In this document: piece by piece, positions 44,692 through 52,966 of the stretch
Position numbering within the stretch: the first letter of the stretch is position 1
Layout: the number at the start of each line of letters is the position of its first letter
Assembly: GCF_026239675.1 (NCBI RefSeq)
Contig: NZ_JAPIVQ010000005.1
Location: forward strand, 248,001 to 312,000
DNA length: 64,000 bases
DNA from: Pedobacter sp. PLR
Lineage (GTDB): Bacteria > Bacteroidota > Bacteroidia > Sphingobacteriales > Sphingobacteriaceae
Direction of reading: 5' to 3'
Made by a program: the position numbers and the translations under genes
Notes under the pieces: model-generated
Databases searched by the model: none
Told to the model about the DNA's origin: nothing
What the model saw: the letters and a program-made list of their open reading frames with translations, nothing else

Positions 44692-46374
44692 ATGAAACAC
44701 ATGAAAAAGACAACAATCACGCTTTTGAATGCCATGCTGGCGGCTGTATTCCTCTTCGGCTGCACGAAAGATAAAGGGAACTATAACTATAAGGAGCTTA
44801 ATATACCGACGATTACCGCCGACCTGGAAAAGGTAGACCGGAATGTGTTTATCACGGCTGATTCTATAGACCTGAATCAAAATGACAGCCTGAAAGTGAA
44901 ACTTAAGGTTAGTCAGGCAATGGGTACAGCCAGCGATTTCGATTACCAATGGTTGGTGATACAATATGTGGCCTCAAACCCTAATCCTTCTTCGTACATT
45001 ATCGGGAATGCTCCGGAACTAATCACAAAAGTGATTATACCTCCTAATTTATACCGCCTGGTGGTGAAACTCACTGACAAAATAACCGGCGTTGCTCATT
45101 TTAAACATTTTGCCCTGAATGTTTCGGCAGCGCCATGGGGTAATGAGGGTTGGGTAGTATTACAGGATCAGGCGATTGATGGTACTGCGGATATTTCGGT
45201 AATTACGACAAGAGATGGCTCGCTGAAAGGTAAGGTATACGACAATGTTTATTCTTTGTTTAATCACCATAAACTCCCAAAAGGAACTTATAAAGTAAAT
45301 ATAATAAATCATGCCACGGCAACTCGTGCTCAAAAGGTGTCGTTTTTCTACCCAAACGGTGGTCTGGAAGTGAGAAACACTGATTTTGCTGATTCTGCCA
45401 AAGCTGAAAGCTGGTTTTTTGTAGCACCAAATGCGATGAACTTTCAATTGAATGGTTCTGCCGGAGGAAGTTCTTCAGGATGGGAATATCTGATCAATAA
45501 CAACCAGATTTCTTACCGTCAGGTATCGGCGACCTCTCTTAAAATCCCGCCGATTTACTTCAATCCACCTTTCCTGGGCAGCTTTACTTTAAGTCCTTTT
45601 GTAATCAATTCCGCCAACAGTGATTCGTATTTTACACTGTACGATAAGAACAGCCGTTGCTTTTTTCTGTATCGTATCGAAACCAGTGCATTTGTACCGA
45701 TACTCCCTGATGTGCCTAATCAGCATTTCCTGAAATATACAGGCAGTCCTGCCGATTTACACCCTACAACCGGATCGGGCTTTGATTTAAACAATATGAA
45801 GCATGATTTAATTTATGCTGAAAATGCACAGCCAATGACAAGTTCAAATGGCTATTGGAATTGTTTCTTCAAAAATGACAATAGAGATAGTACTTTCCTG
45901 GTTCAGTTTCAACGCTCCACAGCGTATACTAATAATTTTAAAACAGGTCGGTACTTCCTGAAGGAAGCAAATTGTCCGGGTATTAATTCCGCTACTTTAT
46001 TTGCCGTTCCAACCTTTTTGCCTTTACCGGGAGGCGCATTTTACTATGTGAATAAAAACACCATCTACACCTGTAATGTGAAAAATCTGGCAACTTCCAC
46101 TGCAAAGGCCGGACTAACCTTTCCTGTGGGAACGGTGATCAAGGTGATGAAAACATTCAACTCCGGATATGCTGCCGTAAATATCCCGTCAACTGAGGGC
46201 AGAGTGCTCATGGTAGCTACCGACGAAACCGCCAGCGGGGGAGGAAACACGGTCTATTTCTTTAAGCTAAACTCAACAGGAGATATCATGGGATCCCCTT
46301 CAAACCCCGCAGACCAATATACCGGTTTTGAAAAAATCACAGATGTCGTCTTTAAAAAAGGACTGGGCCGCTAA
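44692..46374 (+). CDS. PKD-like family surface lipoprotein
   Basis: I start this at 44692 (ATG; a second ATG at 44701 is possible), 7 nt after the DUF4843 stop, because an upstream in-frame start would overlap that gene by 77 nt and hide the signal peptide. The 560-residue product has a lipobox (FLFGC, about 20-24) and PKD-like beta domains in its N-terminal third (FDYQWLVIQY), then a propeller-like rest with WVVLQD and FFLYRIE repeats. PKD-like lipoproteins accompany SusC/SusD and DUF4843 in this operon type; role likely ligand binding. Confidence 0.75.
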   Translation: MKHMKKTTITLLNAMLAAVFLFGCTKDKGNYNYKELNIPTITADLEKVDRNVFITADSIDLNQNDSLKVKLKVSQAMGTASDFDYQWLVIQYVASNPNPSSYIIGNAPELITKVIIPPNLYRLVVKLTDKITGVAHFKHFALNVSAAPWGNEGWVVLQDQAIDGTADISVITTRDGSLKGKVYDNVYSLFNHHKLPKGTYKVNIINHATATRAQKVSFFYPNGGLEVRNTDFADSAKAESWFFVAPNAMNFQLNGSAGGSSSGWEYLINNNQISYRQVSATSLKIPPIYFNPPFLGSFTLSPFVINSANSDSYFTLYDKNSRCFFLYRIETSAFVPILPDVPNQHFLKYTGSPADLHPTTGSGFDLNNMKHDLIYAENAQPMTSSNGYWNCFFKNDNRDSTFLVQFQRSTAYTNNFKTGRYFLKEANCPGINSATLFAVPTFLPLPGGAFYYVNKNTIYTCNVKNLATSTAKAGLTFPVGTVIKVMKTFNSGYAAVNIPSTEGRVLMVATDETASGGGNTVYFFKLNSTGDIMGSPSNPADQYTGFEKITDVVFKKGLGR

Positions 46375-46437
46375 ACAATAAACACAGCAATAAAACCATA
46401 ATAATTAGAATTATCACCATCAATAACGTTAAAACTT

Positions 46438-48924
46438 ATGAAGTTAAAATTTGTTCCTTTCCTTTTTGCACTATTTGCATTTGAGACAGGCTTTGCGCAG
46501 GACTCTGCCGCAGTGAAGAAACCGGCAATAGCTAAATTGAAAGCATATAAAGATATCATTTCAGCTAAAGCCATTTCCAAATCCGGTCTGTTTAAAGTTC
46601 ATAAGGTCGACGACCGGTACTACTTTGAAATTCCTGATTCGGTATTAAAGGCGGAGTTTTTATTTACTACCCGTTTATCGAAAGTGGCAACGGGTAGTCC
46701 AAGGTTTGGCGGGGAAATGATGAACGCCATGATTGTTTCTTTCGAGAAAGCACCAAATGATAAGCTATTTGTACGTGCCATTACCAACGTTGCTCAAAGT
46801 AATGGAACGGATATGATCTCCCGTGCTTTAAGAAATGCAACAGTTGATCCGATTATTATGGTGCTTGACTTAAAAGCACGTGGTGTAGACAACAAATCAT
46901 CTGTTGTAGAATTTACAGACTTTTTCCTGAAAGATAACCTGATCTCTGGTTTTAATGCAGAGGCAAAAAAACAAATGGGAACAGGTGCAGCTGCTGCTGA
47001 CAGGTCAATGATCCTGTCTATGAATGCTTTCCCTGGTAATATTGAAGTTAAATCTTTGAAAACCTATAGCATGGGCGCGGCAGCACCAAAACCTGGTGAA
47101 GATGCAGCAGCGCCATCGGCAAGTGTTGGGGTTACTTTTGAAATCAGCAACTCGGTAATGGTCATGCCTGAAAAACCAATGGCAGTGCAGGTTTTTGATC
47201 CAAGGGTAGGTTACTATTCAGGTAGCTATCAGGTCTTTTCTGATGAGCAGCAAGAAGTAGATCTGAAGCGTTTCATTGTTCGTAACCGATTGGAAGTTAA
47301 GCCTCAGGATATGGCCCGCTATAAAGCAGGAACGCTTGTGGAGCCAAAAGAACCACTAGTCTATTATATTGACCCTGCTACGCCTAAACAATGGCGCAAG
47401 TACATCATTGCCGGTATTAACGACTGGAATGAGGCCTTTAAATCAGCTGGTTTTAAAAATGCAATTGTTGGTAAAGAATGGCCTGAAAATGATCCGGCGA
47501 TGAGTTTAGAAGATGCGCGTTACCGCGTAGTTCGTTATTTTCCTTCAGCAAGTCCTTTTACGGTAAACCCTAGATTGAACGATCCACGTACCGGAGAAAT
47601 TCTGCAATCTTATATCGGCTGGTCTCATAGTCAGATTAAAACCCTGCACGACTGGTATATGGTACAGGCTGGAGCAGCCGACCCTAATGGAAGGTCAATG
47701 AAGTTCAGTAATGAATTGATGGGTGCTTTAATCCGTGCGCAAATTTCCCGTAATGTAGGTTTTACCCTTGGCCTGCGCGAAAATCTGGGAAGTAGTTCTA
47801 CCATTCCTCTTGCACAGCTAAGAGATAAAAAATGGTTAGAAAGCCATCCTTTTAACCATTCCATTATGGATGTCAACTATTACAATTATGTGGCCCAGCC
47901 GGAAGATCAGATTTCAAGAAAAGGATTGATCCCCGGAATTGGCGACTATGATAAATGGGCCATCAAATGGGGTTATACGTATACCGGTGCCAAAGATTTT
48001 GAAAGCGACAGGAAAATCCGCCTGAAATGGATTCTCGATAACGTAAAACCAGGAAGTAAATTATGGTTTGGACCAGATCAGAATACCAATCCAAGTGATC
48101 CTGTAGATCCTAATGTACAATGGGAAGATTTAGGAAACGATCCGGTTAAAGCCAGTGAATACGGCCTTAAAAACTTAAAAGTAGTCATGGCCAACCTGCT
48201 AAAATGGACCACTACAAATGATGGTACTTATTACAATACCTCAGATTTGTATTATACTTTATGTGATCAGTTCTCTTTCATTACGCGTCGGGTGTATTCA
48301 AATGTTGGTGGCGTTTATACCACTATTAAAAGTATAGAGCAGGAGGGTGATGTATATGCACCTGTACCAAGAGCCACACAAAAAGCAGCAGTAGAATTTT
48401 TAAATAAAGAGTTGTTTAATACGCCGTTATGGATTTTTGATCAGCAAGTATTAAATAAGTTTAGAAAGCCTGCGAAAAAGGAGCAATATCAAAAAATGCA
48501 GGACAATGCTTTGAGCTATTTAATCAGCCCTGCCCGTCTTTTCAGAATGAATAACGCTGCGATGCGTTACGGCAAAGCACAGGTCTACAGCATTGATGAA
48601 TTATTCACTGATTTAAACAAAGGAATGTGGGCGGAGTTGAAAACCCGTCAGCCTGTAGATAGCTATAAGCGTATTTTACAGAAAAGCCAGGTAGCCTATA
48701 TGATTAAATCGGCTCAGGATGGCGATAAACTTCCGGATTTAACTAAACCAGGCCTGGAAGAATTAGCAGGTACAGATGTACCGGTAATATTGCGTGCTCA
48801 TTTGAAAACTATGATGGATCAATGTAATGCGGCTCTACCTAATTACACAGACCCGGTAATGGTTGGACACTTAAAATACATATCCGCAAAAATTGATAAG
48901 TTTTTAGATCTGGATAAGAAGTAA
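46438..48924 (+). CDS. DUF5117/DUF4953-type zinc-metalloprotease paralogue lacking the active site (pseudoprotease)
   Basis: This 828-residue secreted protein (signal peptide cleaved near GFA-QD, about 20) aligns along its whole length with the following gene, including LVYYIDPATPKQWRKYIIAG, GINDWNEAFKSAGFKNAI and MGALIRAQISRNVG. At the zinc site, however, the family motif HExxHxxGxxH reads R438-N439-x-x-F442-x-x-G445-x-x-E448: all three His ligands and the catalytic Glu are replaced, while the Met-turn (HSIMDV) is kept. The frame is intact and the gene is embedded in the operon, so it is a conserved pseudoenzyme rather than decay; likely a binding or regulatory partner of the active paralogue. 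Confidence 0.85.
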   Translation: MKLKFVPFLFALFAFETGFAQDSAAVKKPAIAKLKAYKDIISAKAISKSGLFKVHKVDDRYYFEIPDSVLKAEFLFTTRLSKVATGSPRFGGEMMNAMIVSFEKAPNDKLFVRAITNVAQSNGTDMISRALRNATVDPIIMVLDLKARGVDNKSSVVEFTDFFLKDNLISGFNAEAKKQMGTGAAAADRSMILSMNAFPGNIEVKSLKTYSMGAAAPKPGEDAAAPSASVGVTFEISNSVMVMPEKPMAVQVFDPRVGYYSGSYQVFSDEQQEVDLKRFIVRNRLEVKPQDMARYKAGTLVEPKEPLVYYIDPATPKQWRKYIIAGINDWNEAFKSAGFKNAIVGKEWPENDPAMSLEDARYRVVRYFPSASPFTVNPRLNDPRTGEILQSYIGWSHSQIKTLHDWYMVQAGAADPNGRSMKFSNELMGALIRAQISRNVGFTLGLRENLGSSSTIPLAQLRDKKWLESHPFNHSIMDVNYYNYVAQPEDQISRKGLIPGIGDYDKWAIKWGYTYTGAKDFESDRKIRLKWILDNVKPGSKLWFGPDQNTNPSDPVDPNVQWEDLGNDPVKASEYGLKNLKVVMANLLKWTTTNDGTYYNTSDLYYTLCDQFSFITRRVYSNVGGVYTTIKSIEQEGDVYAPVPRATQKAAVEFLNKELFNTPLWIFDQQVLNKFRKPAKKEQYQKMQDNALSYLISPARLFRMNNAAMRYGKAQVYSIDELFTDLNKGMWAELKTRQPVDSYKRILQKSQVAYMIKSAQDGDKLPDLTKPGLEELAGTDVPVILRAHLKTMMDQCNAALPNYTDPVMVGHLKYISAKIDKFLDLDKK

Positions 48925-48957
48925 TTAAATAGCGATTAGAACGATAATATACTGGTA

Positions 48958-51486
48958 ATGAGAACGAAAATAATATATGTTGGCTTGTTGGCATTGTGGG
49001 GTAATACCTTAATGGCACAAGTGGGGAAACCCAAAGAGACCAGGGCTGATACCCTGAAAACCGGCCCTAAGCCAATCAGCTCGATTGTAACAAAAGATAC
49101 CGAGAGTAAAAATGGAATGATCAACATTCACAAAAATGGTGATAAGTATTACTTTGAAATTCCTGATGCGCTTTTAAAAAGACAGCTTTTGGTTACCAAC
49201 TGGTTAGTAACCGTACCTGGTGGTAGCCCGAAGTTTGGGGGGGAACTGATGAACACAAAGACCATTAGTTTTGAAAAAGGATTTAATGGGAAACTATTAC
49301 TACGGGTGATCAGTAATGTGACCCCGGTTGATTCAACCAATGCCATCTCAACAGCAGTGCTTAATTCCAATGTCAACCCTATTGCTATGGTGTTTGACAT
49401 CAAAGCACAAGGTGAAAAGGGGAAAAGCTCCGTAATTGATGCTACCGATTTTCTGCAAAAAGAAAACTCCTTTACCATGCTGAGCAATGAGGTGAAATCC
49501 AAAATGTCCATCGGAGGTATGGCAGCGGATAGAAGTTACCTGAAAAGTGTGTCCTCGTATCCTACCAATGTAGAATTGAAAATGCTACGTACCTATTCTG
49601 CTACTGCGGCAGCAGCGCCAGCCAGACCAGGATTACCTGCAGCATCTGTAGAAGCAGCAAAAATTGGAGGGGCCATCACCATGGAAGTTTCCACTTCTAT
49701 TTTCCTGATGCCCGAAAAACCGATGATGCCCCGCCAGTTCGACCTGCGCGTAGGTTATTTTGCAAACGTATATCAGCCAATTTCTGATCAGCAACAGGAT
49801 TTTGGTGCAACAACTTTTATTGTGCGCTATCGATTGGAGCCAAAGGCCGAAGATATGGCAAAATACAAAAGAGGGGAATTGGTAGAACCGAAAGAACCGA
49901 TTGTATATTACCTTGATCCGGCCACTCCTAAACAATGGCGTCCGTACTTAATTGCCGGTATTAACGACTGGAATGAAGCCTTTAAGGCTGCAGGTTTTAA
50001 AAATGCCATTATTGGTAAAGAATGGCCTGAAAATGATCCGACAATGAGTCTGGAAGATGCCCGTTATAAAATTCTGCGCTATCTGCCTTCAGATGTTCCT
50101 AATGCTTATGGACCAAATATCCATGATCCAAGAAGCGGGGAGATCTTACAAAGTTATGTAGGATGGTATCACAATGTGATGAGCTTAGTACATGACTGGT
50201 ATATGGTTCAGGCCAGTCCAAATGACCCGAGAGCCCGTAAAATGAAGTTCAGCGATGAACTGATGGGAGAGCTGATCCGCTTTGTCTCTTCACACGAAGT
50301 AGGCCATACCCTGGGTTTAAGACACAATATGGGCAGCAGCAGCCTTACTCCGGTTGAAAACTTAAGGGATAAGAAATGGGTAGAAGCCCATGGACATACC
50401 AATTCTATTATGGATTATGCCCGTTTTAATTATGTGGCGCAACCAGAAGATAGTGTGGGTACGGCGGGGATCATGCCTCGTATCAACGATTATGACAAAT
50501 GGGCCATTAAATGGGGATATACCTATATCGGTGCTAAAAATGACCTGGAGGATAAGAAAATTGTTTCCAAATGGGCTACAGACAGCTTAAAAGCAAATCC
50601 GAGATTATGGTTTGGTGGCGAAGGAATGAACAATGACGGCCGATGTCAGTCAGAAGATTTGGGCGATAATGCCATGAAAGCCAGTGAATACGGGATTAAA
50701 AACCTGAAATATGTATTGGCGCATCTTCCGGAATGGACAAAAGAAGACAATGATTTATACAACAATCAAACGAAGATGTACCTGCAGGTGGCCAGTCAAT
50801 TTGGTCGTTATGCCAACCATGTGGTGAAAAATGTTGCCAGTGTGGAGGAAACCTTCAAAAATCCGGAAGAACCTGGAGATATCTATGCATCAGCGCCTGT
50901 GGAGAAACAAAAGGAAGCGGTAGCATTCTTAAATCAGCAGGTTTTCGAAACCCCATACTGGTTACTCGATCAGAATATGCTAAATAAGATCGGCAGTCCT
51001 ATTCGTTCTGGTGGCGTACAAACTGTTCAGGATCGGGTAATGGCGCAGTTGTTAACTGATCGCGTATTCAATACCCTGAACATGATGGAGCAGCGTTTTG
51101 GACAAGGAAAAAGCTATTCAGTAACGGAGTATTTGTCTGATTTGAAAGCAGGAGTCTGGTCTGAATTAAAAACAAATAAAGCAATTGATGCCTACCGTAG
51201 AGATGTACAGAAAGGATATGTTAATGGTCTTTTAAGGTCAATTAAAGAAGCCGAATTGGGCAATAATCTTCTGGGACTGTTATTTGGTGGCCCTGCTGCC
51301 GAAGAGCAGGCACCGGTAACGATCAGTTCAGATATCGGTTCTGTTTTAGGCTTTCATTTGGAAACTTTACGTATCGAAGTGCTGGCTGCGGCTGAAAAGA
51401 CTACAGATCAGGATTCCAAAGCACATTTGTTGTATGTGGCCAATCAAATTAATAAAGGTTTGAAAAGCCGTTTTGATGGGAAATAG
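48958..51486 (+). CDS. DUF5117/DUF4953-type zinc metalloprotease, active-site intact
   Basis: This 842-residue secreted protein (signal peptide cleaved near LMA-QV, about 20) has the zinc motif SHEVGHTLGLRHN: H446, E447, H450, H456 form HExxHxxGxxH, and a Met-turn NSIMDYARFNY follows. This is the metzincin-like signature of the bacterial DUF4953/DUF5117/DUF5118 proteases. N-terminal domains (DUF5118/5117) occupy about 35-420. It starts 33 nt after the inactive paralogue. With TonB transporters upstream it may cleave proteins into importable peptides; that use is inference. Confidence 0.92.
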   Translation: MRTKIIYVGLLALWGNTLMAQVGKPKETRADTLKTGPKPISSIVTKDTESKNGMINIHKNGDKYYFEIPDALLKRQLLVTNWLVTVPGGSPKFGGELMNTKTISFEKGFNGKLLLRVISNVTPVDSTNAISTAVLNSNVNPIAMVFDIKAQGEKGKSSVIDATDFLQKENSFTMLSNEVKSKMSIGGMAADRSYLKSVSSYPTNVELKMLRTYSATAAAAPARPGLPAASVEAAKIGGAITMEVSTSIFLMPEKPMMPRQFDLRVGYFANVYQPISDQQQDFGATTFIVRYRLEPKAEDMAKYKRGELVEPKEPIVYYLDPATPKQWRPYLIAGINDWNEAFKAAGFKNAIIGKEWPENDPTMSLEDARYKILRYLPSDVPNAYGPNIHDPRSGEILQSYVGWYHNVMSLVHDWYMVQASPNDPRARKMKFSDELMGELIRFVSSHEVGHTLGLRHNMGSSSLTPVENLRDKKWVEAHGHTNSIMDYARFNYVAQPEDSVGTAGIMPRINDYDKWAIKWGYTYIGAKNDLEDKKIVSKWATDSLKANPRLWFGGEGMNNDGRCQSEDLGDNAMKASEYGIKNLKYVLAHLPEWTKEDNDLYNNQTKMYLQVASQFGRYANHVVKNVASVEETFKNPEEPGDIYASAPVEKQKEAVAFLNQQVFETPYWLLDQNMLNKIGSPIRSGGVQTVQDRVMAQLLTDRVFNTLNMMEQRFGQGKSYSVTEYLSDLKAGVWSELKTNKAIDAYRRDVQKGYVNGLLRSIKEAELGNNLLGLLFGGPAAEEQAPVTISSDIGSVLGFHLETLRIEVLAAAEKTTDQDSKAHLLYVANQINKGLKSRFDGK

Positions 51487-51504
51487 TTTTAATCGGTAAC
51501 AACT

Positions 51505-51540
51505 CAATTCATGCCCCGCCATTCGGCAGGGCATGAATTG
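51505..51540. repeat. Strong hairpin between metalloprotease and TlpA genes
   Basis: A 12-bp perfect stem (51505-51516 with 51529-51540), one C/A mismatch and three more pairs around a 4-nt loop. No T run follows, so complete termination is unlikely; it lies 19 nt upstream of the TlpA ATG and could lower or stabilise downstream transcription or limit translation of the next gene. Confidence 0.65.
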
Positions 51541-51558
51541 GTTAAAAGAAAAAATATC

Positions 51559-52956
51559 ATGAAAAAATTACTTGTGTTTTTATTGTTGTGCAGCAGTTGT
51601 TTTCTTGAAGTTAATGCAGCTCCCGGAAAGGCAATAATAAATTGTACAGTTTATGGGAATAAACAAAGTGGCCTGTTCCTGTACCAGCTGAAAGATGGGG
51701 AGGCACAGAGCCTGGGCTTTATACGTCCGGATGAAAAAGGAGCATGTAAATTCACAGTGGAGGTAAAAGAAGGCATTTATTTTTTCAGAAAAGCAGGAGG
51801 GAAAGGCTCGACCTTCAACCATAGCATTTACCTGAAAGGTGGAGATCAAAAAAAAGTAGACTTATATGCGGGCCCACTTTCTTTAGACTACGACAGCTGT
51901 ATCATTGCGCAGCCAAATGCAGAAACGCAAGCCCTCGGCCTTTGGATGAAAGCATTCAATGATTATGAACATTCTGTACTGAATAATGCCAGCACAGCCT
52001 ATCCAAAATACCAGCGCTTTGAGCAATTCGCAGCTTTGTTTTTACAGAAAAACAAAACTTCAAACGGCTATTTTAATACCTGGCTGTCGGATAAAATCGC
52101 AACAGATCTTCAATTCCTGAGGGCAGGAAATTTCTTCAATTTTGGAAAAAGGTTAAATGCAGGCTACGACAGTACGGCAGCAGTTCAGGCATTTTATCAG
52201 CCATTACAGGATAAAAAGATCATCAATAATCCCGCTTTATTGCGGTCTGAAAACGGAATGCAAATGCTCAGCTATGTATTTGCTTACTGGAAATTTAATC
52301 AGGTAAAAAGCGGCAAAGATTTAAACCCTTTCTATTTTGCCGAAAACACGAAATTGATAGGGAATGATGTGGTTAAAGTGGCTTATTTGGTATACATGAT
52401 GAAAAACCTCAGTAAATACGAGGATTTTGTCAATAATGTACAACCCTATAAAGCTTTGTTTGTGTCACCAGATAAGAAAGCTGCTTACCAGAAGCGTTAT
52501 GAAGATCTTTATCTCTTTGCAGCGGGAACTCCGGCTTATAATTTCGAGCTGAAAGATGTAAATGATCAAGTCCATAGATTATCTGATTTCAAAGGAAAAG
52601 TGGTGATTATTGACCTCTGGGCCATGTGGTGTGCACCTTGTTTGAAAGAGAAACCAATCATGGGCAAAATCGAACAAGGCTACCATGACCGAAAGGATAT
52701 TGTATTTATTGGTATTTCTGTGGATGGCTTAAACCGTAAGGACATCTGGAAAGGTTTTGTCAGGAAACAAGGCTGGACCAATTTAGAACTCTTGTCTGAT
52801 GCCGCAGGTTCTATCCATCAGTATTATAAAGTTGCAGGGATTCCACGATTCCTGATTTTTGACAGGGAAGGAAAAATTGTCACTGTAGATGCCCCAATGC
52901 CTTCAAATCCAGGCTTCAAAAAATTAATAGACCAAACCCTCGCTGCGGCAAACTAA
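51559..52956 (+). CDS. TlpA-family thiol-disulfide oxidoreductase (secreted)
   Basis: I start at 51559, where MKKLLVFLLLCSSCFLEVNA gives a clean signal peptide; an in-frame ATG at 51511 lies inside the hairpin. The 465-residue product has an N-terminal beta-rich DUF4369-like region, a helical middle and a C-terminal thioredoxin-like TlpA domain (about 325-465) with WAMWCAPCLKEKP (C358, C361) and the cis-Pro segment VAGIPRFLIFD. It reduces or isomerises disulfides or haem-cysteines in the periplasm or at the surface. A second TlpA gene follows; both are in the SusCD-protease operon. Confidence 0.88.
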   Translation: MKKLLVFLLLCSSCFLEVNAAPGKAIINCTVYGNKQSGLFLYQLKDGEAQSLGFIRPDEKGACKFTVEVKEGIYFFRKAGGKGSTFNHSIYLKGGDQKKVDLYAGPLSLDYDSCIIAQPNAETQALGLWMKAFNDYEHSVLNNASTAYPKYQRFEQFAALFLQKNKTSNGYFNTWLSDKIATDLQFLRAGNFFNFGKRLNAGYDSTAAVQAFYQPLQDKKIINNPALLRSENGMQMLSYVFAYWKFNQVKSGKDLNPFYFAENTKLIGNDVVKVAYLVYMMKNLSKYEDFVNNVQPYKALFVSPDKKAAYQKRYEDLYLFAAGTPAYNFELKDVNDQVHRLSDFKGKVVIIDLWAMWCAPCLKEKPIMGKIEQGYHDRKDIVFIGISVDGLNRKDIWKGFVRKQGWTNLELLSDAAGSIHQYYKVAGIPRFLIFDREGKIVTVDAPMPSNPGFKKLIDQTLAAAN

Positions 52957-52966
52957 TCTGATCCTC

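Noticed and set aside
46438..48924. Reading the first metalloprotease gene as a decayed pseudogene
   Set aside because: The frame is intact over 828 codons, the signal peptide and Met-turn are kept, and it lies inside a continuous operon; substitution at the active site without frame damage fits a pseudoenzyme better.
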